Shown here piece by piece: positions 8,348 to 18,329 of a stretch of DNA of 48,330 nt. The stretch covers positions 1-48,330 of the forward strand of contig NZ_JANL01000007.1 of assembly GCF_000585255.1 (NCBI RefSeq), read 5' to 3'. The first letter of the stretch is position 1. The number at the start of each line of letters is the position of its first letter. The notes under the pieces are model-generated. The model was given only the letters and a program-made list of their open reading frames with translations. It had not been told where the DNA came from and did not search any database. Position numbers and translations under genes: made by a program. Source of the stretch: Alkalibacterium sp. AK22. Its GTDB lineage: Bacteria; Bacillota; Bacilli; Lactobacillales; Carnobacteriaceae_A.

Positions 8348-9400
8348 ATGAACACAAACAAAATGCGATTCTTTATCGCAAGAGTCGTTTATATGCTATT
8401 AGGGGTTTTCCTCATATTGTCCCTTGCTGCTCCAGCCGCTGCCGCTCCGGCCCAGACTATCAGCAGAGGTTTGACCACTGAAAAAGTCGTTGCGTTGACC
8501 TTTGACGACGGCTCCGACGGCACCCATATCAACCGTATCCTCAATACCCTCTCTTCTCATAATGTCAAAGCCACTTTCTTTCTGACCGGCACCGGCATCA
8601 ACAACCATCCGCAGGCGATCAGAAACATTGTCAATCAGGGCCATGCGGTCGGCAACCACTCCTACACCCATCCGGACTTCACCAAAATTTCAGGAACACA
8701 GATCCGCAGTCAGCTGCAGCAAACAGAAGAGGCTGTCAGAAATCTGACCGGTAAAACAACCAAACCATTCTTCAGACCCCCTTATGGAGCCTACAACTCA
8801 ACCGTTCTGCAGCATGTTGGAGATGCCGGCTGGCGCTATTCCGTTATGTGGACCATCGATACCATCGACTGGACCGGTAATTCTTCCGGTGATATCGTTA
8901 ACCGGGTCATGACCCGAATCACCCCCGGAGCAATCATTCTCATGCATACCGGAGCCGGTGCATCCGGTACTCCTGCCGCTCTGCCTACAATTATTACTCG
9001 ACTGAAAGCTCAAGGCTACCGCTTCGTTACCCTGCCACAGCTGATGAACCTGCCTTCTACTCCGGCACCCGGCAGCACAACCTATACCGTTCGCGCCGGC
9101 GATACCCTTTACGCTATCGCCAGACGCTTCAATGTGACCGTTCAGCAAATCGCCTCTGCCAACAACCTGTCCAATCCAAACCTGATTCGTGTCGGACAGG
9201 TCCTGATCATCCCATCTGGCAGCTCCTCCACACCCGCTCCTACTCCACCAGCCACGACCACTCGCTATACCGTCCGCTCCGGTGACACTCTTTATTTCAT
9301 TGCGCGCAGATACAACACCACTGTCCAGCGCCTTGCTTCCGTCAACAATCTTTCCAATCTGAACCTCATTCGTGTGGGACAGGTCCTTGAAATTCGCTGA
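8348..9400 (+). CDS. Secreted polysaccharide deacetylase with two C-terminal LysM domains
   Basis: This extracellular carbohydrate esterase (family 4, NodB fold) probably deacetylates peptidoglycan N-acetylglucosamine or a chitin-like glycan. The start at 8348 follows AAAAGAGGTGAG and opens with a signal peptide ending near APAAAA (residues 26-33). Catalytic motifs are TFDDG (51-55), HSYTH with metal ligands His104 and His108, RPPYG (143-147) and LMH (198-200). Two LysM modules at about 233-278 and 305-350, joined by a Pro/Thr/Ser linker, would hold it on the wall. Length is 350 residues. An upstream in-frame ATG (8288) would spoil the signal peptide. The exact glycan substrate is unknown. 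Confidence 0.92.
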   Translation: MNTNKMRFFIARVVYMLLGVFLILSLAAPAAAAPAQTISRGLTTEKVVALTFDDGSDGTHINRILNTLSSHNVKATFFLTGTGINNHPQAIRNIVNQGHAVGNHSYTHPDFTKISGTQIRSQLQQTEEAVRNLTGKTTKPFFRPPYGAYNSTVLQHVGDAGWRYSVMWTIDTIDWTGNSSGDIVNRVMTRITPGAIILMHTGAGASGTPAALPTIITRLKAQGYRFVTLPQLMNLPSTPAPGSTTYTVRAGDTLYAIARRFNVTVQQIASANNLSNPNLIRVGQVLIIPSGSSSTPAPTPPATTTRYTVRSGDTLYFIARRYNTTVQRLASVNNLSNLNLIRVGQVLEIR

Positions 9401-9411
9401 AACAAAACAAG

Positions 9412-9496
9412 CAGACCAGCCGAACAGGCAGCAGTTTTACCTTTTCCATACGAGTGGAAAGTGTAAAGGCCGTCCTTGAGCAGCTGGTCTGTTTTT
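9412..9496 (+). terminator. Long two-tier terminator after the deacetylase gene
   Basis: CAGACCAGC (9412-9420) pairs perfectly with GCTGGTCTG (9483-9491) and is followed by TTTTT. The 60-nt interior holds a second stem (TTTTCCA with TGGAAA). The hairpin is unusually long for a plain terminator. Confidence 0.75.
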
Positions 9497-9559
9497 ATTG
9501 GTAACATCTGATTAATGCATAGGCATGTGGCTGGACCCTATACGTTCAAAGCACTGAAC

Positions 9560-10753
9560 TCACTGATTGTCTGCTTCCTGTTTCTGTGTGCTCTTTTTCT
9601 CTCCCTCAACTGCCCTTTTTTCAGCCTGTCCTATGCTCCTGCTCAAATTCAGCGTCCTGTTTAGATGGGCCAGAAGCGTGCGGTTCAATGCCTGATCCGC
9701 ATGCGTCGGTGACCGCTCCAGAGCCTTTAAAGCTGCATTATACTCTTTTTCGGCCTGCTTTCGGTCATTATCCAGAAAATAGGCGATAACGCATTTGACC
9801 CGAAAAACATCCACCTGACTGTTGTTCAGGTGTGCTTTAAATAGCTTGTCCGACCGGATGCTCTCAACTTGCTCCGGTGTCCCCCTGTCCAGCAAAAGCG
9901 AGAGATACAGCATCTCCCTTAGCACTTCACTGCGGTAAGGGGCGATGATTTGCTTTCTGGCTGCAAACAGCGGCCGCAGCGCTTGGTAGGCTGTATCCAA
10001 ATGTTCCTGTTCCAAATATCCATTGATTTGGATCAGACTGGCATACACATTGAACTGCTCGGTTAAAGGCTCGCTGGGATCAATCACTGCTTCATCAGCT
10101 CTCATTTCACTGTATGTTTTCTGATCCAGTATAAAGGCTGCATTCCACTTGAGTTGCTGAAAGAATTGCTTTCTGGCAACCGGATTCTGACTGATTTTTT
10201 TCAGGATCGCGCCATCATTGAAACTAAACGGTATAGCGTTGGTGAGACCCGCTGCTAGACCCAAAAAGGCAAAAAGTAGCAGGAATGCCGAGGGCCGGTT
10301 CTGATGAATCAGCAGCGCCACAAATGAACTAACAAAGTTTGCTGAACACCCGCCCAGCAGGTAAAAACGGAAAGGGATTGTCTCCTTATGTTCCGGTGGA
10401 TTCATCAGGCACTGCCCCATTGTGCCGCTCATGGAAAAAGAAATTGTCCGGTACTTCCCCTTTTCCTTGATGACTCCAAAGCTGCCGATCCGAAAAAGCA
10501 TGAAGTGGTAGCCTGACAAGGCTCCTGCCAGCAGATGTCCACCTTCATGAAGGATAACCTGGATATACATAAATAAAGGAACCATGATCATGACCAAAAT
10601 AAGGCCAAGAACAAAGCCGACAGGCGTCAGCTCACTGGCTACCTCCGCACTTTCCAGTCCAATTTGAAAACCAATCAGAGCCAGGCCGGCAAAAAATAAA
10701 CTGTAGATCACTATTAACTTGACTATATGCGTCCAATGTTTTTTATTATCCAT
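9560..10753 (-). CDS. M50-like membrane metalloprotease, uncharacterised
   Basis: This polytopic membrane protein has the zinc motif HEGGH (69-73) inside a hydrophobic helix. The second signature is NAIPFSFNDG (172-181), matching the N-x-P-x-x-x-x-D-G ligand motif of site-2-type M50 proteases. Hydrophobic spans occupy residues 9-32, 44-68 and about 128-178. The remaining 200 residues are soluble, helical and repeat-like, ending in a charged Lys/Glu/Gln tail; they may be a TPR-type partner domain. The start at 10753 has AGGAG 7 bp upstream; the ATG at 10759 is too close to it. The substrate is unknown. No anti-sigma factor neighbour is present. Confidence 0.75.
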   Translation of the reverse strand: MDNKKHWTHIVKLIVIYSLFFAGLALIGFQIGLESAEVASELTPVGFVLGLILVMIMVPLFMYIQVILHEGGHLLAGALSGYHFMLFRIGSFGVIKEKGKYRTISFSMSGTMGQCLMNPPEHKETIPFRFYLLGGCSANFVSSFVALLIHQNRPSAFLLLFAFLGLAAGLTNAIPFSFNDGAILKKISQNPVARKQFFQQLKWNAAFILDQKTYSEMRADEAVIDPSEPLTEQFNVYASLIQINGYLEQEHLDTAYQALRPLFAARKQIIAPYRSEVLREMLYLSLLLDRGTPEQVESIRSDKLFKAHLNNSQVDVFRVKCVIAYFLDNDRKQAEKEYNAALKALERSPTHADQALNRTLLAHLNRTLNLSRSIGQAEKRAVEGEKKSTQKQEADNQ

Positions 10754-10855
10754 GTCCATACTCCTGACTTAGTAAGCTAAGTGCTGTTATCCAATTATAT
10801 AATGAATGAAAGCGGATAGATAGATATAAACTGCTGCTTTCCTTTTCATCTCGAA

Positions 10856-11032
10856 TTGATTACACTGGAATAAATGACCGGGAATTGACTCAACAGGCAT
10901 CAGCGGTCCCGCCCTTTTGGTGGATACGACTGAGTGCGTCAGGTTTTAGCGGATGCCCTGAGCGCTCCCCCCGCTAATTATGCAAGTTTAGCTTATACTG
11001 CTGTAAACATTATTGAATCGGAGGATCAGATC
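10856..11032 (+). promoter_or_regulatory. Probable promoter and structured leader of the oxidoreductase gene
   Basis: TTGATTACACTGGA (10856-10869) is identical to the sequence in front of treR and can supply a TACACT -10, with TTCCTT (10839-10844) 16 bp upstream. The following leader of about 160 nt is GC-rich and holds short inverted repeats such as AGCGG/CCGCT (10949-10953 and 10972-10976). Confidence 0.35.
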
Positions 11033-12367
11033 ATGAACATAGTCATTATTGGCGCGTCCTTTGCCGGCGTTTCTGCAGCTATGGAACTTCGCAGCAGAGA
11101 CAAGCAGGCGACCATTACTTTGCTGGAAAAACAGCCCACACTGGGCTATATGCCCGGTTCTCTTCATCTCTACTGGGAGAAAAAAATAGATCATCTGGAT
11201 ACTATTCGTTTTATTACCCCAAAAAAACTTGATCAGCATGCTATTCACTGTCAGCTTGGGGCTACTGTTTTAGCTCTGGACACAGCCGGAAAAAAAGTGA
11301 CCTATTCCTTGCTGGGTAAGGAAGAACAGATAGACTATGATAAAGTGATTATCGCCGCCGGTTCAAGACAACTGTCTGAAAAAATAAAAGGAAGCGAAAA
11401 TGAACGGGTCCTGAAGTACAAGCAATATGAAGAAGCTCAAAAAGCAATAGACATAGTAGACCGCAGTCAGCATATCACCATCATCGGGGGTGGCCATGTA
11501 GGGGTTGAAGCCGCCGATTTATTGAATAGACAGCAGAAGCAAGTGACACTGATCGAAAGCATGGACTATATTCTTTTTAAATACCTGGACAGCGACATGA
11601 CTAGACCCGTGCAGCAGAAAATGTTGGCAGAGGGAATCGATTTACGGCTGAAACAGACGGTCTCCGCAATCGATACCGCACTGGAAGAACACCTTGTGCT
11701 TCACCTAGGTGAGGATACCTTAAAAACAGAAGCGGCTGTCATGGGTGTAAATGTACGGCCTTATCTGCCCTTTCTTGATGCATCTATCCGTTTAAACAGC
11801 GACCAGACCATCGCGGTCGATCAGTACTTGAGAACATCGGTTGAAGACGTATTTGCGGCTGGAGACTGTATACAGCTGACTGGCCCTGAAGAAGACAGCA
11901 GGTATCTTCCGCTTATTAATAACGCTGTCCGTTCCGGAATGACTGCTGCCAGAAACCTGATTAGTCCTGTTTCTCCATTCAAAGGCTCCTTAAAAACCAT
12001 TGGAACCTGCGTCTTCGGTTATTATATTGCCAGTACCGGTATGACCGAAGCGGACAGTTTGTTTACACCTCGTCAAGTAAATAGCCATCGACAAACCGTC
12101 CAGCTGAACAGCCTTCCTGACTCGGATACTGTTACGTTGAAATGGGTATATGATGCCCAGACACATGAGCTGCTGGGAGCCCAAATGGTGTCTACTTCAA
12201 ATATTTTAGAAAAAATCAACACCCTGGCACTGGCCATTCAGACAAGGCAGACCCTCGATGAGATTCAGCAGACAGATTATTTCTTTCATCCATCCTATTC
12301 GCAACTGACGTCAACCACCAGTTTGATGCCGTGGAACACTGAGGAGTCTGAAAAAAATGAAACGTGA
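11033..12367 (+). CDS. FAD/NAD(P)-dependent oxidoreductase, NADH oxidase/CoA-disulfide reductase family, lacking the redox Cys
   Basis: A two-dinucleotide-domain flavoprotein of 444 residues. The N-terminal FAD motif is VIIGASFAGVSAA (4-16). The NAD motif is TIIGGGHVGVEAAD in the middle. FAAGDC contacts flavin before a C-terminal dimerisation domain. Family members that make water or reduce peroxide or disulfide carry a redox cysteine in SxxSCG near residue 42. Here that stretch reads GYMPGS, with Pro41 at the expected place. It may therefore act differently, for example by reducing O2 to H2O2. The start at 11033 has GGAGG upstream. It overlaps the next gene by 11 bp, so it is co-transcribed with the Mga-like regulator. 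Confidence 0.88.
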   Translation: MNIVIIGASFAGVSAAMELRSRDKQATITLLEKQPTLGYMPGSLHLYWEKKIDHLDTIRFITPKKLDQHAIHCQLGATVLALDTAGKKVTYSLLGKEEQIDYDKVIIAAGSRQLSEKIKGSENERVLKYKQYEEAQKAIDIVDRSQHITIIGGGHVGVEAADLLNRQQKQVTLIESMDYILFKYLDSDMTRPVQQKMLAEGIDLRLKQTVSAIDTALEEHLVLHLGEDTLKTEAAVMGVNVRPYLPFLDASIRLNSDQTIAVDQYLRTSVEDVFAAGDCIQLTGPEEDSRYLPLINNAVRSGMTAARNLISPVSPFKGSLKTIGTCVFGYYIASTGMTEADSLFTPRQVNSHRQTVQLNSLPDSDTVTLKWVYDAQTHELLGAQMVSTSNILEKINTLALAIQTRQTLDEIQQTDYFFHPSYSQLTSTTSLMPWNTEESEKNET

Positions 12368-13844
12368 ACACTTTCTCGAAAAAAACGAAGTCAGGGAAAT
12401 AACGATTTTCAATCAGCTGGTACTGCATGCGGGTACGCTCTCTTATACCGAAATGATCGATTATTTGCACATTTCAAAAGCTTCGCTTGAAAATGATCTA
12501 AACTCTCTTGCAGACAAAATATCAGGCTTTGCCAAGGAAGTCGAGATTTCCTTTGACGGGAAAACAATCACTTTATACATGAGTGATACCTTTTCTCTTC
12601 AGCAGATTTATCAGCTATACCTGAAAGAATCTGTTAAAGTTCTGATCATTCACTATCTGTTTGAGCACCAGGAATTTTCGATTGCTCAACTCACACAGGA
12701 ACTGCTAATCAGCGAGTCTTCTTTGTTTCGGCGCATCAAAGAACTGAACCGTTATTTACAAGAGTTCCAGCTAAAGATAAGAAATGGTCAGCTCCAGGGA
12801 GAAGAGCTGCAGATTCGTTATTTTTACCTGCAGTTTTACAACTATGTTGCAGACGCTTCTTTGCTGATCAAGCCGCATACCGAGGCGGACGCTAGGCATA
12901 TGATTCAGTTTATGGAAAAATCCCTCAAATTTAGTGTTGTCCCGCAGAGTCTGCACCGGCTGACTCTGTGGGTCATCATCAGCCAATCCAGAATAAGATA
13001 CAGTAAAAAAAACTATCAGTCCTTGCGCAAACTGATCCAGCCGTATGCAAGCGACCCCTTGTTTCGTGATCTGCAGTCTATGATTTTAAGATACTATAGC
13101 CGCTACTCCATTGAAGTAGAAGAGGCCGAAGCAATGCTTTTCTTTGCCTTTATCTTGGCTTTTCCTATTTTTACCGAACCTGACTTTCACGAATACAGAC
13201 TGATGAGAAACCGGCGTAACCCCGTTGCTTCAATGGATACTTATATAGCGGAAACAATCATCAATTATTTTGATTTCAAAAAGCTCCCTTACATGCTGGA
13301 GCGGGAGATGTACTACCACTTGTCGTCCATTCATGCCCGCCTCTACTTTTTTCACGGAGATATCGAAGTCTATGACTATGAACATATCCTGGCCAAAAAA
13401 AACCAGCTGACTGAAGAACATCTCCTTCCTTTTTCAAAAACGCTGCTGTCTACCAGCAGCCGTACGCTATATCCAGCCGTTTCCTCAGAAGGCAGCAGTT
13501 TACTTAAAATGGAACGTTTGAAGTACATCAGCCTGCTGATTCTGATTTCACTGAACATGTCCAAATCGATTGCCATCGGTATTGACCTGAAAATGGACAG
13601 GCTCTACAAAGAGACGCTAACGGAGCTGCTGATGCTTAGACTTCGGCCAATCAACGGAATCCATGTTGACTATTACCAGAAAGATAAAAACTACGATCTG
13701 ATTTTAACCAATATAGAACCAGTTCAACAGGATACGTACGCCGGCGCACATGTCTATGTGTTATCAGAAATCCTCTCTTCATTTGATCTAGTTAATATCA
13801 GGCAAATCATTCAGACCTTGAATACGGGAGCAAGCACAGGCTAA
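12357..13844 (+). CDS. Mga-like helix-turn-helix transcriptional regulator linked to glycerol genes
   Basis: This 495-residue regulator resembles the Mga/AtxA family. It has an N-terminal winged HTH (about residues 10-60), a second HTH-like region (about 100-140), a long helical middle that may be PRD-like, and a C-terminal EIIB-like end (YDLILTN). The start has GAGGAG 10 bp upstream. It overlaps the upstream oxidoreductase gene and is followed by a strong terminator. The glpKOF operon begins about 180 bp downstream on the same strand. A related regulator lies upstream of glpK in pneumococcus, so control of glycerol use is a reasonable inference. It is not shown by the sequence. Confidence 0.82.
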   Translation: MKREHFLEKNEVREITIFNQLVLHAGTLSYTEMIDYLHISKASLENDLNSLADKISGFAKEVEISFDGKTITLYMSDTFSLQQIYQLYLKESVKVLIIHYLFEHQEFSIAQLTQELLISESSLFRRIKELNRYLQEFQLKIRNGQLQGEELQIRYFYLQFYNYVADASLLIKPHTEADARHMIQFMEKSLKFSVVPQSLHRLTLWVIISQSRIRYSKKNYQSLRKLIQPYASDPLFRDLQSMILRYYSRYSIEVEEAEAMLFFAFILAFPIFTEPDFHEYRLMRNRRNPVASMDTYIAETIINYFDFKKLPYMLEREMYYHLSSIHARLYFFHGDIEVYDYEHILAKKNQLTEEHLLPFSKTLLSTSSRTLYPAVSSEGSSLLKMERLKYISLLILISLNMSKSIAIGIDLKMDRLYKETLTELLMLRLRPINGIHVDYYQKDKNYDLILTNIEPVQQDTYAGAHVYVLSEILSSFDLVNIRQIIQTLNTGASTG

Positions 13845-13866
13845 ATCTGCTGCTTGCTCTTTTTTA
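13828..13866 (+). terminator. Terminator after the Mga-like regulator
   Basis: GAGCAAGC (13828-13835) pairs with GCTTGCTC (13852-13859) followed by TTTTTT. The stop codon of the regulator lies inside the loop. It separates this operon from glpKOF. Confidence 0.85.
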
Positions 13867-13945
13867 TCAGCCTTGAAAACCCTACTATATCAGCATGTAT
13901 CAGCAAAACTTTCAAAAAATGTAAGTTATCCAAAAAAACTGACAG

Positions 13946-13996
13946 TTGTTCTTAAATAAAAACGGTTACAATAAAAACGTAAAGAAATCGGTTACA
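13946..13996 (+). promoter_or_regulatory. glpKOF promoter with two cre-like sites
   Basis: A -10 TACAAT (13967-13972) has a poor -35 (TTGTTC at 13946, spacing 15), which suggests activator dependence. Two cre-like 14-mers, TAAAAACGGTTACA (13957-13970) and AGAAATCGGTTACA (13983-13996), each differ by one base from TGNAANCGNTNNCA. They would let CcpA block the promoter and early transcript. Confidence 0.5.
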
Positions 13997-14011
13997 TCAC
14001 TCAGACCCTAA

Positions 14012-15532
<1,521 letters not shown>

Positions 15533-15556
15533 GAACAACACTAGGAGGAATACACG

Positions 15557-17395
15557 ATGGCTTTCTCTTTAGAAAGAAGAACAAACGATATAGAAGCTTT
15601 AAAAACTGAAACGCTGGATGTTTTAATCATAGGTGGAGGAATCACAGGTGCCGGCTGTGCTTTACAGGCCAGTGCTTCCGGCCTAAAAACCGGTCTGGTT
15701 GAAATGCAGGATTTTGCTGAAGGAACGTCCTCCCGCTCAACTAAACTGATTCACGGCGGTCTGCGCTACCTCAAGAACTTTGATGTCGAAGTGGTTGCAG
15801 AAACCGTTCAGGAACGTGCAGTAGTCCAAAGGATTGCTCCCCACATTCCAAAGCCCGATCCTATGATTCTACCCGTCTACGACGAGCCGGGCTCCACTTT
15901 CAGTATGTTTTCACTGAAAGTGGCTATGGACTTGTATGACCGACTAGCTGATGTGACCGGAACCCAGTATGCCAACTACACCCTGACACCCGAAGAAGCC
16001 CTCGAGCGGGTACCTCAACTGAAAAGGGAAGGACTGCTAGGTGCCGGAGTCTATCTCGATTACCGAAACAATGATGCCCGGCTGGTCATTGAGAACATCA
16101 AGCAAGCAGCCGCAGACGGTGGCCGCATGCTGAGCCGGATGAAAGTTAAAAAAATTCTGCATGATGCACAAGGCAAAGCAGCTGGAGCCGAAGTAGAAGA
16201 TCTACTAACTGGTGAGATAATTCAGATCAAAGCAAAAACCGTACTGAATACCACAGGTCCATGGTCAGATACGATTCGCCAGATGGATGACCAAATTGAA
16301 GCTCTGCCCCAAATGCGTCCGACCAAGGGCGTACACCTGACGGTCGACAAAGACAGACTCTTTGTCCCGCAGCCGACATACTTTGATACCGGCAAACAGG
16401 ACGGACGAATGGTCTTTGTCATTCCACGTGAAGGAAAAACTTACTTTGGTACAACGGACACGGACTACAAAGGAGACTTTACCCATCCATCAGTCGAACA
16501 GGAAGATGTCGATTATCTGCTAGACATCATCAATGAACGCTACCCTTCCGCTCAGATTACCCTCGATGATATCGAGTCAAGCTGGGTCGGCCTGCGTCCG
16601 CTGATTGCCAGCAGTGGAGGTGCAGACTACAATGGCATGAGCAGTCAGCAGATTGAAGAAGACAGTATCGACGAGGTACTTGCGATTGTAGAGCAGTATC
16701 AGCAAGGAAAAGCCGAACGCTTCGAAGTCGCTGATGTTCTGAAAAATATTGAGAAAAGTGGAGGCGAAACTGACGACAACCCCTCCACCCTCTCTCGAGG
16801 CAGCGCGCTAGACATCGATTCTGACGGCCTGATCACGGTCGCAGGCGGTAAAATCACAGACTATCGTAAGATGGCTATCGGCGCGGTCAAAACAGTGATT
16901 GACCGGTTAAATAGTGACTTTGGTGAACACTTTGAGCAAATCGATTCAGCCAAATACCCTGTTTCCGGTGGGCGTCTTGATCCCCACAACGTCGAGAACG
17001 CATTGGCTGAACTGACTCAGGCAGGCATCGATAAAGGACTTGCTGAAAGAGATGCCGAATACCTCGCAAATCTCTATGGATCAAATACACCTGCCGTGCT
17101 GTCCTTACTTGATGATGTTACACAAATCCCTGGCCTTTCCCTGGCCGATTCTTTAAGCCTGCATTATGCTATGCGTGAAGAAATGGCTTTGACACCAAGT
17201 GATTTTCTGATTCGTCGGACAAATCACATGCTCTTTATGCGTGACACGCTAGACAGCATCATTGAACCGGTCACCAGAGAAATGACCCGTTACAACGGCT
17301 GGTCCGAAAAGCAAAGTAGCTACTTTAAAGATGAACTGCAAAAAGCTTTGGATGAATCCGACTTAAAACACTTGAAAGAGGCGAAGGTAAAATGA
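15557..17395 (+). CDS. glpO: Alpha-glycerophosphate oxidase (FAD-dependent)
   Basis: The enzyme oxidises glycerol 3-phosphate to dihydroxyacetone phosphate with O2, releasing H2O2. The FAD motif is LIIGGGITGAGCALQA (about 24-39), followed by EGTSSRSTKLIHGGLRYLKN. RPTKGVHLTVDK and FGTTDTDY are typical of the GlpD/GlpO family. The 612-residue length fits the lactic-acid-bacterial oxidase, which carries an insert absent from shorter dehydrogenases. Its context between glpK and glpF also fits an oxidase. A quinone-linked dehydrogenase is less likely but not excluded from sequence alone. The start has AGGAGG upstream, and the stop overlaps the glpF start (ATGA). Confidence 0.93.
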   Translation: MAFSLERRTNDIEALKTETLDVLIIGGGITGAGCALQASASGLKTGLVEMQDFAEGTSSRSTKLIHGGLRYLKNFDVEVVAETVQERAVVQRIAPHIPKPDPMILPVYDEPGSTFSMFSLKVAMDLYDRLADVTGTQYANYTLTPEEALERVPQLKREGLLGAGVYLDYRNNDARLVIENIKQAAADGGRMLSRMKVKKILHDAQGKAAGAEVEDLLTGEIIQIKAKTVLNTTGPWSDTIRQMDDQIEALPQMRPTKGVHLTVDKDRLFVPQPTYFDTGKQDGRMVFVIPREGKTYFGTTDTDYKGDFTHPSVEQEDVDYLLDIINERYPSAQITLDDIESSWVGLRPLIASSGGADYNGMSSQQIEEDSIDEVLAIVEQYQQGKAERFEVADVLKNIEKSGGETDDNPSTLSRGSALDIDSDGLITVAGGKITDYRKMAIGAVKTVIDRLNSDFGEHFEQIDSAKYPVSGGRLDPHNVENALAELTQAGIDKGLAERDAEYLANLYGSNTPAVLSLLDDVTQIPGLSLADSLSLHYAMREEMALTPSDFLIRRTNHMLFMRDTLDSIIEPVTREMTRYNGWSEKQSSYFKDELQKALDESDLKHLKEAKVK

Positions 17396-18108
17396 CAGGG
17401 ACAACATTATCGATCTTTAGTGAATTTTTAGGTACGATGTTTTTGATTCTTTTAGGCAATGGAGTCGTGGCTGCAGTCAGCTTGACTAAAAGTAAGGCTG
17501 AAGGCGCTGGCTGGGTAGCCATCACCATGGGATGGGGAGCCGGTGTAACCATGGCTGTCTATATTGCCGGCTTCATGGGGCCAGCTCACTTGAACCCGGC
17601 AGTGACGCTAGGTCTCGCCATCACTGGAGATCTGGAATGGGGGCTGGTCCTTCCATTCATGCTTGCTCAGACACTTGGTGCCATTTTAGGCAGCACGCTC
17701 GTCTGGCTGACTTACCTGGCTCATTACCGTGAAACAACTGATCAGGGAGCCATTTTCGGCACCTTTGCAACCTCTGCAGAAATTCGCGATGTCACAAGCA
17801 ACGTGCTTTCAGAAGTTATTGGGACCTTTGTCCTTGTCTTCGGTATTCTTGCCTTTGGTCAAAACACCTTCACTGAAGGTTTGAATCCATTGGTTGTGGG
17901 TGTTCTGGTCTTGTCTATCGGACTTTCTCTTGGCGGATCCACTGGCTATGCCATCAACCCGGCCCGTGACCTCGGTCCACGAATTGCACACCAGATACTG
18001 CCAATCAAGCATAAAGGACCATCCAACTGGGAATATTCCTGGATTCCGGTCATTGCTCCGCTTATAGGAGCAGTTGTAGCCGCCTTATTGTATAGTGTCA
18101 TCATCTAA
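17392..18108 (+). CDS. glpF: Glycerol uptake facilitator (aquaglyceroporin)
   Basis: A membrane channel of the MIP family for passive glycerol entry, 238 residues with six spans. The two half-helix signatures are HLNPAVTLG (first NPA) and YAINPARDLGPR (second NPA followed by Arg-Asp, as in glycerol-conducting members). It overlaps glpO by 4 bp, and AGAGGCGAAGG lies upstream of the ATG. It is the last gene of the operon, with a strong terminator 14 bp after the stop. Glycerol taken in here is trapped by GlpK and oxidised by GlpO. Confidence 0.96.
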   Translation: MTGTTLSIFSEFLGTMFLILLGNGVVAAVSLTKSKAEGAGWVAITMGWGAGVTMAVYIAGFMGPAHLNPAVTLGLAITGDLEWGLVLPFMLAQTLGAILGSTLVWLTYLAHYRETTDQGAIFGTFATSAEIRDVTSNVLSEVIGTFVLVFGILAFGQNTFTEGLNPLVVGVLVLSIGLSLGGSTGYAINPARDLGPRIAHQILPIKHKGPSNWEYSWIPVIAPLIGAVVAALLYSVII

Positions 18109-18121
18109 GCACACTGTATAA

Positions 18122-18164
18122 AGAGCCTTCTGTCTGAGATTAAAGATGGAAGGCTCTATTTTTT
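18122..18164 (+). terminator. Terminator of the glpKOF operon
   Basis: AGAGCCTTC (18122-18130) pairs with GAAGGCTCT (18149-18157) and is followed by ATTTTTT. This is a perfect 9-bp stem. Confidence 0.9.
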
Positions 18165-18267
18165 CTGCTGCGCAGTCAAAAACAGCACGCAGGTGCAGAT
18201 ATTCTATCCATACCACTACACCTACCGCCTTTTCTTATTTAAATGGCAACGATAAGCAGGATTTAAC

Positions 18268-18296
18268 TTCACTTTTACCTTAAATTTGATTACACT
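18268..18296 (+). promoter_or_regulatory. treR promoter
   Basis: TTCACT (18268-18273), a 17-bp spacer, then TACACT (18291-18296), about 34 bp before the treR start. The -10 lies inside a 14-bp sequence shared with the region upstream of the oxidoreductase gene. Confidence 0.55.
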
Positions 18297-18329
18297 GGAC
18301 AAAGAACTTTAATCAAAGGAATGGCAGAT

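Noticed and set aside
16422-16437. CACGTG-containing sequence in glpO resembling parS
   Set aside because: It has four mismatches to the 16-bp consensus and lies inside a coding region.
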